A stretch of DNA of 64,000 nt from assembly GCF_000699445.3 (NCBI RefSeq), contig NC_067196.1, positions 37,158,616 through 37,222,615 of the forward strand, read 5' to 3'. The DNA comes from Schistosoma haematobium. Its lineage: Eukaryota > Platyhelminthes > Trematoda > Strigeidida > Schistosomatidae. The notes under the pieces were generated by a model, which was given only the letters and a program-made list of their open reading frames with translations, did not search any database and was not told where the DNA came from. Both the position numbers and the translations under genes were made by a program. Shown piece after piece: positions 33,888 to 44,059 of this stretch (its first letter is position 1; each line of letters starts with the position of its first letter).

Positions 33888-34430
33888 GGAGCCCTCTGCT
33901 AGAAATAAATAGCGGTTCAAGTTGTGGGACTGATCGGCTGACGATCGATTGTAGGACGGAAGAATTGGCGAACAGGAAGGCGATCGTTGATCGTCGAGTT
34001 GCCAATGAAGTTCTTTTTCAGAGAACGGTACCAGGGGCGATGTGCTGTATTTGTTGCTTGATTTGGCATGCTACACGAGAGTGGTTTGCATCCAGAATCT
34101 GAAGATTTCATTCGTAGGGTTGCGGACGAGAAATGCTGCAGGCGTAGGACGAAACCACGTTGAGCCGATGAACCAGAAGCGACCATAACGACCAAGTTCG
34201 AGACCAAGCGTATGCCAAACATTCGAAACCAAAATATCGACTGAGTGCGTTGACAAGAGCATGGGTGACCAATCCAGCTTTCGCCAAAGTTGGCTGAAGT
34301 CGACGGAACCAAACGGAGATGGTCGAAGGCGTGGGCTCAGGAAACAAACAGAATATCAAAAAAAGAGAAGAGCGTAGCATGCGTGTAGCGTAGGAATAGT
34401 CCTACACCGTATTGGTTGTTAACTGTGCGG

Positions 34431-35246
34431 CTAGTCGCGGAAGCGTACGGGTAACCGTGTTCGGCAACCGGAACGTGAGACTGTAGTGTCGTTCGCATCT
34501 TGTGAGCCTGCAATCTCATCCGAGGTCAGAGGCGGTGTGGTCTGCCGATCTGGACGTGAGGCTGTCGCCTCGTCCGTAGATGTTGCAGATGACGCGTGCT
34601 GTTGACCGGGACGTAAGAATGAGGTCTCAGATGTATCTAGCGTGGGACCTGAAGAAGATTTAAGGATCCCGCTAGTAGGTTTGATAGATCTAGCATTGAA
34701 TTTCAGGTTATCAGATAGGGCACTGTCATCGACGTGTGCTGGTTTGAGACGATCAATGCTGACGATCTCGACGCGGCCATGTCGATCAACATTGAAGGTC
34801 TTTTCGTGACGAGCGATCACGTGAAAAGGGCCTTCGTAAGGTTGTTGCCAAGGTTTGCGTACCGAATCTACTCGTATGAAAACATGTGGACAGGTAGATA
34901 ACTCTCGAGGGAGAGCGACCTGTCGATGTTGTATTCGAGTTGACACCGGAGACAGCATTCGCATAAATGCAGACAGTCGTTGGACGTAGTCTGATTTACC
35001 GAAATCAGGTCTGCTCCGTGGTGTGAAGAATTCTCCAGGCAGACGCAATGTCTTGACGTATACAAGTTCAGTGGCGAAACATTGAATATCTGCCTTCAAG
35101 CTCGTTCTGATGCCTAAGAGGACGAGCGGTAAGGTTTCGTACCAGTTGTCGTTCTCGTGTGCTCGTAGAGCAATGAAACCTTTCAACTTAACCATTTGGT
35201 GCTGGGAGGTAGACGGTGATGCGTATGCGTATGCATTCCGTACCAA
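34431..35246 (-). pseudogene. Integrase C-terminal part of the gypsy-type polyprotein
   Basis: An open frame of 271 codons with LPLVLLGIRTSLK and ELVYVKTLRLPGEFF (end of the integrase core region), then DYVQRLSAFMR, CPHVFIRVDSVRKPWQQPYEG and GPFHVIARHEKTF, the C-terminal fold commonly seen after gypsy integrase cores, and a polar tail. The D,D-35-E catalytic part is absent, so it is a 5'-truncated remnant without activity, although the remaining frame is open. Confidence 0.8.
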
Positions 35247-35526
35247 GCAGCCGGGTCAGCGAGGAGAATAGTTAATAGGGGAAAATTTCTCGATTAATTT
35301 GTCGTCACGCGAATAAAAAGTGCTAAGAATTCGGTACACATACATGGGAGTCTATTATATTAATACTATTCTTATCGTTATTCGTCATGTCGAGTATATT
35401 ATATATTAAAATATCATATGAAGATATACGACAAACGTGAATAGATAAACGATAGACTCGCCGAATTAGCTTCTTTGGAAGATTCGACCAGAGTTTGCGG
35501 CGTGTTCTAGAATTCGGCTCACCAGT

Positions 35527-35875
35527 TGTAGCGTGGCGTCGAGTCGCGATAGACTATGAACACCGCTACCAAGGAACGCGTGCCAGGATATCCATAAAAT
35601 CCCCCGGAAGCTAAATATCAGAAGGCATTTAATGGACCAAATCGAGATATATTTACTGGTGATCTCGTGGTATCGAAAGGATACCGAGATCGTGCCAGGA
35701 GACAAGCTTAGTTACAGAATTCGCGCGAGGTCACAACCGAAGTGTGTGAATAATGGATGCTTTTTAGCACAGTTAAACAAAAGCACATTAAAAACAGTCA
35801 CTGTTACAATTTGTTACAATAATAATTGTTTTCAATAAACCAATCGTGTTCTCGTGATGAAGATGAGTCACTACA
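35527..35875 (-). repeat. 5' LTR of the gypsy-type element
   Basis: 349 bp, starts tgtagcgtgg and ends cactaca on the + strand, in direct orientation to the other LTR. Differences from it are visible along the whole length, so the insertion is not recent. Confidence 0.85.
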
Positions 35876-36379
35876 AGTCTTTCGCTTGTAGTACTCTAAC
35901 TTACACTGTGTGTACTTATTCGGCCCGAAGACATCAGAATTTCTTTTGATATTAATTCGCTTCTTTTTATTCACTGTTTTACAAAATTGCTAGAATAAAG
36001 TGTCACTAAGGAAGTGTTAGTAATTCCATACAGTCAGTGTGAACACTACAAAATACTGATCTCTTCCTATCGTGTTCAGTGTATCTTGATGCATTCGGCA
36101 GTATTGTTATGCACGAAATATTAGAATAATTTGAAGTACTTGAAACAAAATAACGATTATATTCAATTGTGAAACTTACGTTCTCATAATATAAAGATAT
36201 CTTCCCATTCGGATATATCAGGACAATCATTTTTAATGTAACGTCTGCAAAGAGAATATTGTCGTTATATAAAGTTTGAGGTATTTATGATGATCGTCTT
36301 ATTGTCAGATGTGACATTGTATTTGCTTACTCACAAAGTGATCACATTTAAGCTGATATTTACCATGTTAGTAAACCAG
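35876..36379. other. Intergenic DNA, no gene seen
   Basis: No recognisable exon or repeat. Confidence 0.4.
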
Positions 36380-36640
36380 AGAGACCTGTCATTGACAAAG
36401 ATGGCAGGAAAATTACTGAGATTCAAGAACAAAGGAACAAATGGATAGAATACTTCACAGAACTCTTGAATAGGTCAGAAAAGGCGGTATTCCTATAGTT
36501 GAAGAACATATGAAACTCAAAACAGCTGTAAACCAATATCGAAGTCAGAATATTCAAAACGGACGTCAACACAATTATAGTATACGGAGCTGAAACTTGG
36601 ACAACTACTACAACCATCGTCAAGAAGGTACAAGTGATGA
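36380..36640 (+). mobile_element. Internally deleted fragment of the RTE-type LINE
   Basis: It reads a linker part (RPVIDKDG, ITEIQEQRNKWIEYFTELLN) directly followed by the post-RT part (NIEVRIFKTDVNTIIVYGAETW, TTTIVKKVQV, with stops). The RT core between them is missing. Same family as 10150-12850 and 28845-29440. Confidence 0.75.
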
Positions 36641-37292
36641 TCAGATGACTCTGATCACCATATTTGTTAAAGATGAGAAAGAATAATATATAAGAATGAC
36701 TGTGTAATGAGTAAATATTTAAATGAATGTGATGTTCACAGAAATGGCTTTCCAATGCACACAGATGTACCTATTTTTATAAACAGACTTCTCATCATGT
36801 TTCTTTAAAGCCTGTCGACGAAAATGAATCTCTGTATTCGTCTGTCCACAAGTGGAATGAAACAGTGACTTGATTTATCCACAATGATCTATTTATTACT
36901 CGTCAAATCTAGTATGTTTATGCTTATTTTAACTGTTCTTTAATTTTCGATCAATGTGTTCAAACGATCAGTGGATTCCACATTTACTTTTCACCTAATT
37001 TTTCCGAATGGCTACGCTGTATTACTTCTGTCAGTTTTTGAAAAGAATTCAATTACGCATGTTAAATAGAAAACGTGGGAGTAATTACAAAGAATGACGG
37101 TGTAAGCGTTAATATTACACATGTGGTCAAACAATTATTCAATGAATACATACTTTTACCATCAACGTTTCGATGATAAAGCTTTCTGACAGCTAATAGT
37201 TTCTCTAAAATAATGAAAAGAAAAATAAGTTGTGTTTATATATCTGCATTCTGAATATCCGTCTCATTCAATAAACATTTATTTCAACACAG
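36641..37292. other. Intergenic DNA, no gene seen
   Basis: Nothing recognisable; AT-rich. Confidence 0.4.
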
Positions 37293-37453
37293 GAGGAGTT
37301 TGGACACGAGCTATCATCTTCTTTACAGATTTAAATAAACCCATTCAAGTAAAAGGAAGTTTCCAGGACCCTTATTGTTATTTCAACGACTTGATGAACA
37401 TTTCAATATCACCAACTGAGAAGGATATCTTACTTCTCAAACGTTGGTTTTAA
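37293..37453 (+). CDS. Possible terminal exon of an unknown gene
   Basis: A frame open from the acceptor atttcaacacag (ends 37292) to a stop at 37451 encodes GVWTRAIIFFTDLNKPIQV... and ends ILLLKRWF. Composition looks protein-like and the acceptor is good. I do not recognise it and found no upstream exon on this strand. It would need two bases to complete a codon from a phase-1 donor. The last exon seen of the unknown gene on the - strand at 39331 ends in exactly that phase, but it lies on the other strand, so a link would need an inversion. Low certainty that it is real. Confidence 0.25.
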
Positions 37454-37566
37454 AAGTTTTTGGTTAAATAAGACATCGGTAATGTCTTGCAAGACAATCC
37501 ACATACAAAATCATATTCTTAAATTCTGTTGTTCCAATGGAACAGTGTTCTCTAAATTGAACTAAT

Positions 37567-38247
37567 TGTAACGACCGAACTACCAGTATTCGGTTTGAAC
37601 GCAGGACTGACGAACCAAAATTTATTCGGATAGGACAGACTACGTTCTTCTGTATAGCTTACAAAGCGTTTTTGAGACAGTTGTATCAAATTATATGAAA
37701 ACACAAACTTTGTGCTCAATTTGAACGGTTATAATTTAAGAAATAGAACAAATTATATCAGAAATACAAAATACCTCAAACGGTACAGCCTGTGCTATAC
37801 AGTCAGAAGTTTCTCTGACGCAAAGTAGGGCGCTAAGCAACAAAAGAGACAGTTATTACTGAAGGGTACGATACCTGAGAATCAATAAAACATTCCCAAC
37901 AAGATGAGATCAAATATCTATCTGCAGGGATTCCAGCAATCCTCCCAAGCAGACAGTCAAAAGGTTGACAGTCACACGCTGAATCACGCCGTGACCTTGA
38001 GCTTAGTCAAAAACGACCTTACTGTCAATAGTCTGGCAATATGCAATAGAAAATTAGGCAACAAAACATAAGTCTTTAATCAAAATCACATAAAACCTCA
38101 GACGAGAATGACTGAAGAACAATAGGTGTGGTCAAACGAGATCTGAATAAAGGTTAAAATACACAACAGGGAGAAGAAACCGATAAATGACAGTACTGTC
38201 CAACAAAAAAGTTGCGGAGGGATTTTCATCGTTCTCTTTCCGTTACA
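37567..38247. mobile_element. Solo LTR, 681 bp, with 5-bp target-site duplication
   Basis: Starts TGTAACG and ends CGTTACA, a 7-bp inverted terminal match with TG...CA ends, and is flanked by ctaat at 37562-37566 and 38248-38252. No coding region lies inside. The length and ends fit a solo LTR left by recombination. Direction cannot be decided. Not similar to the other LTRs in the window. Confidence 0.75.
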
Positions 38248-38252
38248 CTAAT

Positions 38253-39330
38253 TATTATACAGAAATGCTACTCCAGTGTCATTAATCCCGATAACTGAAA
38301 AAATGAATTAACTTCATTTTTATGTTCTATGTGTTCTGGTTCAAATCAATCATGTAGTACTAGCAAACTGTCCATGGTCGTTCGCTGGTTGAATGTTGGA
38401 GGAAGTGCATGAGTTCTAACATCATGATCATACGAATATGATAATCAAGAAAATGTTGAATATCCGATGGTCCGCAGACAGTGACAAGAGACATCAAACT
38501 TTTAAAAACTAAGTAGGGGACGTAAAAGATTTATGGGACATCGAATATATTTTGATATTTCACTTGTTTCAATAATCCGAATTGGTTTCCCACACAACAT
38601 CGCTTATTGTTGTAACTGTAATCAGTTCGATTCATTGAATATACCACGAAGTGTCGCATTGATGAGATATCTCTTTCATGGTAGTTTGAACAGACTGAAG
38701 AGTAGATAATTTTCACTTAAGCAATCGCATCATTCGATTTATTATTTCTACGTAATCAATTTGTGTCTATTTTGAAGTGAATCGCAGTTTTATTTAACGC
38801 TTTCATTGGACAGTAATGAATACGAGTTGTGAATAAATTTTAGGGCAATAAATCAGGTCTCGTGAAATGATTAAGTCAAGTATTGAATCATTCATGTGAA
38901 ATAGAAAACAAAACAAAATATTATTGAATGATAGGAGAACTCACTACCATCCAGAATCTCAGATTCAGACTGAAGACTGTTTTGTACGTAAATGCTAAAT
39001 GATCCTGATTCCTTTTTTCCTTTCACTCCTATTGAACCTATGTTTATTGAATGAAAACATGCAACTTGATTGACAATCTGCAGTGACTGAATGAAACACT
39101 TTGAAATAAACTGGAGACTAAAATGAACTGCATGAACCGTAATTAGTTTGCTGTAAGGCGTTAAACTATTTACAAGCTGAACAAAATATGATATCAGTAG
39201 TAGTTTTGAATGTTAGAAAAAGCATAAAACTAATTTACCGAAGAAATTAAAACAACTTTGACTCATGGAGTGAAGTGTGAATAAGCAAAACTCAGTAACA
39301 ATTTTTGCTCGAAGAAAATAATTCGCTTAC
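38253..39330. other. No gene recognised; possible downstream intron of the gene at 39.3 kb
   Basis: The last exon found of the - strand gene ends in phase 1 at 39331, so at least one more exon should lie at lower coordinates. A weak candidate is 38950-38980, but its acceptor is poor and I do not call it. Confidence 0.35.
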
Positions 39331-39881
39331 CAGTAGTGTATATCTTTAGTGCAATGACGTCTATGCCGTAGTATTTAAACGGGAATTTCGGAGTGATTTC
39401 CTGAAAATAAACAAACATATGAATTAATACCTCCAGTGCAAACTGAGGTCAACTCACCTTATCAGTAACCAATTTTACAAACTTGTCATTTACAGCTGGT
39501 AAAGTCTGATTGAGGCGGATTGTCTGGAAATGGTAATAATAATGGGACTGAATACGTGTATTAGAACCTGACAGATTACTTACGTATTCATGTGACTCGT
39601 CTTCAAAAATTACTTTTCTATAGTCCTCTAGTTTAGGTCTGTTACAAATTTCATGACAAAGAATTTTGAAATTATTACGATGACCGAACAGAGCAGTATG
39701 AACTGGCCACATAGAAAAGTATATCTGAAATAGTTCAGATGAACAAAACAACGTTATCTCATTAGATCACATTGAACTTCATATAACACGCTCATTCGTC
39801 TAAACTGTACAGTCAATACTCACCTCATCATATTGTCCAAAACGATAATAAATGTTGTTAGATCTTGTTGAGTTTATTTAG
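39331..39881 (-). CDS. Four exons of an unidentified protein-coding gene
   Basis: Exons in order of transcription: (about 39881)-39824, 39724-39584, 39523-39458, 39400-39331. Donors gtgagt, gtaagt, gtgagt, gtaagc and acceptors tttcag, ttccag, tttcag are strong, and the frame passes through all four (phases 0, 0, 0, then 1). The encoded part reads RFGQYDE, IYFSMWPVHTALFGHRNNF..., CHEICNRPKLEDYRKVIFED, TIRLNQTLPAVNDKFVKL and EITPKFPFKYYGIDVIAL. It is soluble-looking, rich in charged and aromatic residues, with no membrane segment. The first exon's 5' border is unclear, and both ends of the gene are missing. I do not recognise the family. Confidence 0.65.
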
Positions 39882-40390
39882 ATTTTTAAGTGTTAGTTTG
39901 TTTCTTACTAATTGGATGGTTCAAAGTGATCATTTAGACGATCAAAATTCATAAAATCATATAATCATTGTTAAACAATCATCATCTTGGTAGATGAACA
40001 CATAGTTATGCAATATTCTTCTAGCTAGCTATTAACGCATATAAGCTGACACTTTTCCACGGTTGGTTGAAATTCTTCACCCCTTTTGATGAAAACCATT
40101 TTTGGATGTCATTAGTATTCCTTTACTTCAGTAAGTGATTAGTGAACTTGTAGTTCAAAATGTGTGCTCATATTTTCATGAACAAACATCTTGTTGCTTT
40201 TAATAATCATATATGAATTTACTGTCAATGTTACATTGTTTATATTTGGTTGGTTAAAATTATATTGGCACAAACTGCTATGAATGTATTTATACGAATA
40301 TTCGTCACGATTAGAACGAATAGTTTGACAGTAATTGAGCGCCGAGTATAGAGAAGTCATTATGTGTGAAAATTATATTTGAAATATTCT
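39882..40390. other. No gene seen
   Basis: AT-rich DNA, perhaps a further intron of the gene to its left. Confidence 0.35.
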
Positions 40391-40394
40391 CAGC

Positions 40395-40465
40395 GATTGA
40401 AATTTAAATAATTCCAACGTTTCGTCCAGCTAACTTGTCTGTACTTCTTCAGGGTGATAATCGAA
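40395..40465 (-). repeat. Probable Penelope-like 3' tail fragment
   Basis: On the - strand it reads cctgaagaagtac, acaagttagct and ggacgaaacgttgg, the same kind of box pair as at 15466. Confidence 0.35.
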
Positions 40466-40761
40466 ATCAAAATTATCAAAGACATATATAGCTTTTAACA
40501 ATCAGGATTATACTGTGCTAAACCAATCATATTTGGATGTTGATTTTTTGTAAAATAGGATAAAATGAGTCAGTTAACTAGAAATCATGTGAAGAAATCA
40601 ACTACATGGAAATACTTAACCGAGTAACAAATCGTATGTGTGTGAGTGTGTAGGTATGTATCCATGTGTGAGAGATTGATATGAAGGAATAAATAAAGTT
40701 CAAGTTCAAGGATGAAAAATTGATAATGAAACATCGATGTACATGCCAAAACATAAATTGT

Positions 40762-40980
40762 ATTATTATTATCAGAATGGGTTTTGTGGAGATTTTTAGA
40801 AATTTTACAAGTTGAAATCATGAGCAAATTGAAGCTAGACCACCATGGAAAACCTGGAAGCACTGGACGACCGTTTCGTCCTAGTATGGGACTCCTCAGC
40901 AGTGCGCTTCAATTGGCTCATGATTTCAACTTGTGAAATTTCTAAAAATCTCCACAAAACCCATTCTGATAACAATAATC
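40762..40980. repeat. Near-perfect hairpin with 75-bp arms around a SINE core
   Basis: The arm 40762-40835 (ending ...tcatgagcaaattgaagc) is the reverse complement of 40906-40980 with only a few mismatches; the loop 40836-40905 is the inverted SINE body (accaccatggaaaacctgg, gactcctcagcagtg). The arms correspond to the tail of the SINE family, present once in each direction. Confidence 0.85.
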
Positions 40981-41149
40981 ACCTGCTCACTAGTGACTGA
41001 ATTCAGGAGACACTCCTGGAGTTCTAGTGAGAAGTCGTTACCAGTGGAGTTCAACCAGGTCTGTTGTGAGATAGGAACTCACTGAAGACAATGGTGTACG
41101 GTGGCGCAACTTCGTGGATTGGTTGAAGTTAGACATTAACACCGTTGGA

Positions 41150-41345
41150 TGCCGGCTCAGTGGTCTAATGGTTAAGTGTTCGCGCGCGAAGCCAGTAGGT
41201 CCTGGGTTCGAATCCCGCGGCGGGGAGGCGGGTTCGTGGATGCGCACTGCTGAGGAGTCCCGTACTAGGACGAAACGGCCGTCCAGTGCTTCCAGGTTTT
41301 CCATGGTGGTCTAGCTTCGATTTGCTCATGATTTCAACTTGTGAG
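41150..41345 (+). mobile_element. tRNA-headed SINE, best-preserved copy
   Basis: The head reads GCTCAGTGGTCTAATGGTTA (A box) and, 30 bases on, GGGTTCGAATCCC (B box), the internal promoter of RNA polymerase III. It is followed by the body gactgctgaggagtccc..., the acgaaacggccgtccag block and the tail gctcatgatttcaacttgtgag. Copies or pieces lie at 19470, 22850, 40836 and 43965. The head is not a working tRNA: the ends do not pair as an acceptor stem and the transcript runs on into the SINE body. Confidence 0.8.
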
Positions 41346-41445
41346 ATAAATTGTATTGTTTAAAAACCGATTGAATTCTTTCAAAAATAATAACGATGAA
41401 TGTGATATTAAAAAAACAGGTTTAAACAAGAGATAGGTTCCAAAT

Positions 41446-41960
41446 TTACTTGTCAAACGAAATTTGCCAGGTAGTTACCAGTTGAATACCATCTTTCCGG
41501 TTCAGGCTGTTCTTGTTCGCCCATATATGCAGCGCTTCTGTTGTCAATCTTTCTTCATGGGTGTTAAAACCTTTCAGAAGTATTTTGGTCCCTTCAAAAT
41601 TAATATTGTGTCCTGTTTCTAAGGCATGTAACGCTATCGCTGACTTATTTTCAAGTTTCTTTAAATCGACCGAGGATTTTGGAACATTTTTCAAGCATTG
41701 TTTGTGTTCCTTCAATCTTACATTCAATTACCTGGATGTTTCTCCAACATAGGTAGCATTACAGTCATGACAGTGAATCTCATACACAATGTTCTGTTGT
41801 TATTCCTTTGCTAACTTGTCCTTAACTTTCACTAATGTCGATCTTAATGTGTTATTCGCTCTAAAATATACTCTTATATCATGTTTGTTTAGAATCCGAT
41901 TGATTTCTTCTGATGTTTCACTACGGTAAGGTATGACTACGGTGTACTTCCATTCTTTTC
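41446..41960 (-). mobile_element. Penelope-like element fragment with GIY-YIG endonuclease
   Basis: On the - strand, EEINRILNKHDIRVYFR leads to the GIY-YIG core NIVYEIHCHDCNATYVGETS, then RLKEHKQCL and ALHALETGHNINFEGTKIL and RLTTEALHIW. This is the C-terminal nuclease domain of Penelope-like retroelements. Two stops (after DKLAKE and after GETSR) break the frame. The RT part is absent. Confidence 0.8.
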
Positions 41961-42137
41961 TGCTTTGAATGTATGTGTAAATTTACTTTTTTTACATTTG
42001 AATATTATAACAATCAATTTAGTTCTATCAGATGATTCCATCACTGTTGAATGTGGAATTGCAACTTCTGAACAAAGTCACATCAATTCTATTTTTTCAA
42101 GGTATATTTGGTCTGTGCTAAATATAATGAATCAAAT

Positions 42138-42360
42138 AGATGGTGGTTAGAGGTAGTCGACTGGAAACCCTGGACCCGGGTTTCGTGCAACTTGGCACTC
42201 GTCAGCAAGGTGTACCTGTAATATTGAGGGAACTGGTGTTCCCTGATGAATTCGATCCCGTGTCACCCAGTTTCACAGTCAGAGACGTTACCACTGAGCT
42301 ATCCCGGCCGCGACCAACCTCCTGTAGGACTGAGATGTAATCACAATTGATTGATCACTG
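42138..42360 (-). mobile_element. Second tRNA-headed SINE family, complete-looking copy
   Basis: On the - strand the head is GGGATAGCTCAGTGGTAACG (A box) and ACGGGATCGAATTC (B box), followed by the body with cttgctgacgagtgcc, gaaacccgggtccagg and a tail ending in ccaccatc. It differs from the family at 41150. A second copy without the head lies at 43514-43720. Confidence 0.7.
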
Positions 42361-42839
42361 GGTGGTGACCAATGTCATTTGTGTCAACTCCTTATTATTA
42401 GTGCAGATCAAATGATATCGACCATGATGCCATGTGGAGAATAACATGGTAAAATAGAGAAATTGATGGTTATTATTCATCCTTATATTTTTCTCTTACC
42501 CCTTGGTTGTTACGTAACCTCATTTGATAAGTACAGTCTCGAAGCACTTTATGATGCAATCTGTTCTATCCTTCTATAAATATGTGTTTCCCATATAACG
42601 AATGTATAGCTTAAATAAGTGATTTTGTCGAAAGGTAAATTTCCGTCGCTCAATTTTCTTTATTATGTTTACTTAATGACACATTGGGTTATTTTAATTA
42701 CTTCAAGAATATTTCTTATTATTAAGTTATAATACTGACGAAAACTTTCTTTTAGCCTCTCAACTGAATGACACGATTCAAGAATTGTGAAATCAATCCT
42801 TATCCTGTCCAACAAGTATAAATTATTTCTATTGTTAGC

Positions 42840-43190
42840 AAAGATGGATAGTGGTTATCGGTGGAATCCAGTTTGATGTTCGATTCGTCCTATTTGGGAG
42901 TCGTCAGGTGAACGTACCTGTATTTCTGAATTGATGTTCACTCGGTGACTCGAACGCCATCGATGCAATACGCACAATATTCACATATACTAATAAGAGG
43001 CTGATCAATCGCACTCCTAAACACCAACGAGAAGATTCAAGTAAACAATACCAAGTGAATTTTTAACTTTACCTCACTGCACAAGCGAGTGGATATCTGG
43101 ACTCAGTAACCAGGTGGTGTTTGAAGAAAACGATACTGGGCTCGAGTCCCGAAGTGAACAGCGATGTGCTCAAAATAATCCCAATAAATT
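42840..43190. mobile_element. Decayed SINE-like pieces
   Basis: At 42850-42960, gtggaatcc, gattcgtcc, gggagtcgtc and gactcgaac recall a SINE body and head on the - strand. At 43090-43165, ggactcagtaaccagg and tgggctcgagtccc look like A and B boxes on the + strand. Both are strongly diverged. Confidence 0.4.
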
Positions 43191-43513
43191 TATCATCAGT
43201 ACATAACCAGCTAGAAAACAGTCTGGGCAGTTTTTTCATGAAAATGATAATAAAAACACGCCCAATCTATGGCAACACAAACCAACTTTTACTGATTACT
43301 TTGAATGTTCTAAGTAGTATACAAATGTATTTCTAATGACTCTTATCAATAGTATTGAGATTTGTTTTCAAGAAAAAAAACTAAGAATTTAAAAGTTAAT
43401 TTCTGATCTTGATTAACTCGTTCATACATAATATATATTTATCGATTTTTTTCATGTTTTTTTTCAACTTGGTTTGTTCTTACTTCTTGTTCTTCCTACT
43501 TTCATCAACTCGT

Positions 43514-43720
43514 TCCTATTAGATGGTGGTTGGAGGTATTCGACAGGAAACCCTGGACCCGGGTTTCGTGCTACTTGGCACTCGTCAGCAAGGTGTACCC
43601 GTAATCTTGAAGGAACTGGTGGCCACATTGTGACATGGTCGATAGCATTCGATGTGCACTAAATAAGGACTTGACACGCATGACATTGATCACCACCCAG
43701 TGATCAATCAATTGTGACTT
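43514..43720 (-). mobile_element. Second SINE family, copy lacking the tRNA head
   Basis: Matches 42138-42240 (gatggtggttggaggta, tggacccgggtttcgtgc, cactcgtcagcaaggtgtacc) and 42340-42370 (cacccagtgatcaatcaattg), but the A/B-box part between them is replaced by about 80 unrelated bases. Confidence 0.65.
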
Positions 43721-43964
43721 GTTCTTATTCCATATTTGATGATTAAGTATTTTAATTGTTCTGTGTTTGTATAACAACATAATATTCAATATTGATTATG
43801 TTCTTTATTCCAGTTATACTTTCTATTCATTATTGTTAGGTGAAGTCAGAAAGTGAACTACATACATTTAACTTATAATCTATAACTAAGATAACAAATC
43901 TGGTTCCGATTGAAATCGAGTAAATAATCGGAATACTTTGTAATACTTGAGGAACATGCTAAAG

Positions 43965-44050
43965 GTTGAGCGTTCGCAAGTGAGTCCGATATGTCCTGGG
44001 TTCGAATCTCGTGGGGTGGGATCCTGGGTGCGCACTGGGGAGGAACCGAC
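43965..44050 (+). mobile_element. Partial tRNA-headed SINE
   Basis: Reads ggttgagcgttcgcaagtg, cctgggttcgaatctcg (B box) and gggtgcgcactggggagga, the head and start of the body of the 41150 family, then breaks off. Confidence 0.6.
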
Positions 44051-44059
44051 AATATAATG

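Larger units (their letters stand above)
33531..35875 (-). mobile_element. Gypsy-type LTR retrotransposon, internally deleted
   Basis: Two direct LTRs (33531-33887 and 35527-35875) bracket only 1.64 kb. The internal part holds the 3' end of the integrase on the - strand, so the 5' LTR is the right one. Just inside it, on the - strand, lies ACTGGTGAGCC, a candidate primer-binding site. Gag, protease, RT and RNase H are missing. The 5 bases outside the LTRs (aacat and agtct) do not match, so the target-site duplication is absent. Resembles the Boudicca type of schistosome gypsy elements, but the family is not certain. Confidence 0.8.

Noticed and set aside
38950..38980. Small exon candidate for the gene at 39.3 kb
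   Set aside because: The phase fits, but the acceptor lacks a pyrimidine tract and the piece is too short to judge.
41150..41225. Possible tRNA gene (A and B boxes present)
   Set aside because: No pairing acceptor stem and the sequence runs on into a repeated SINE body found at several other places.
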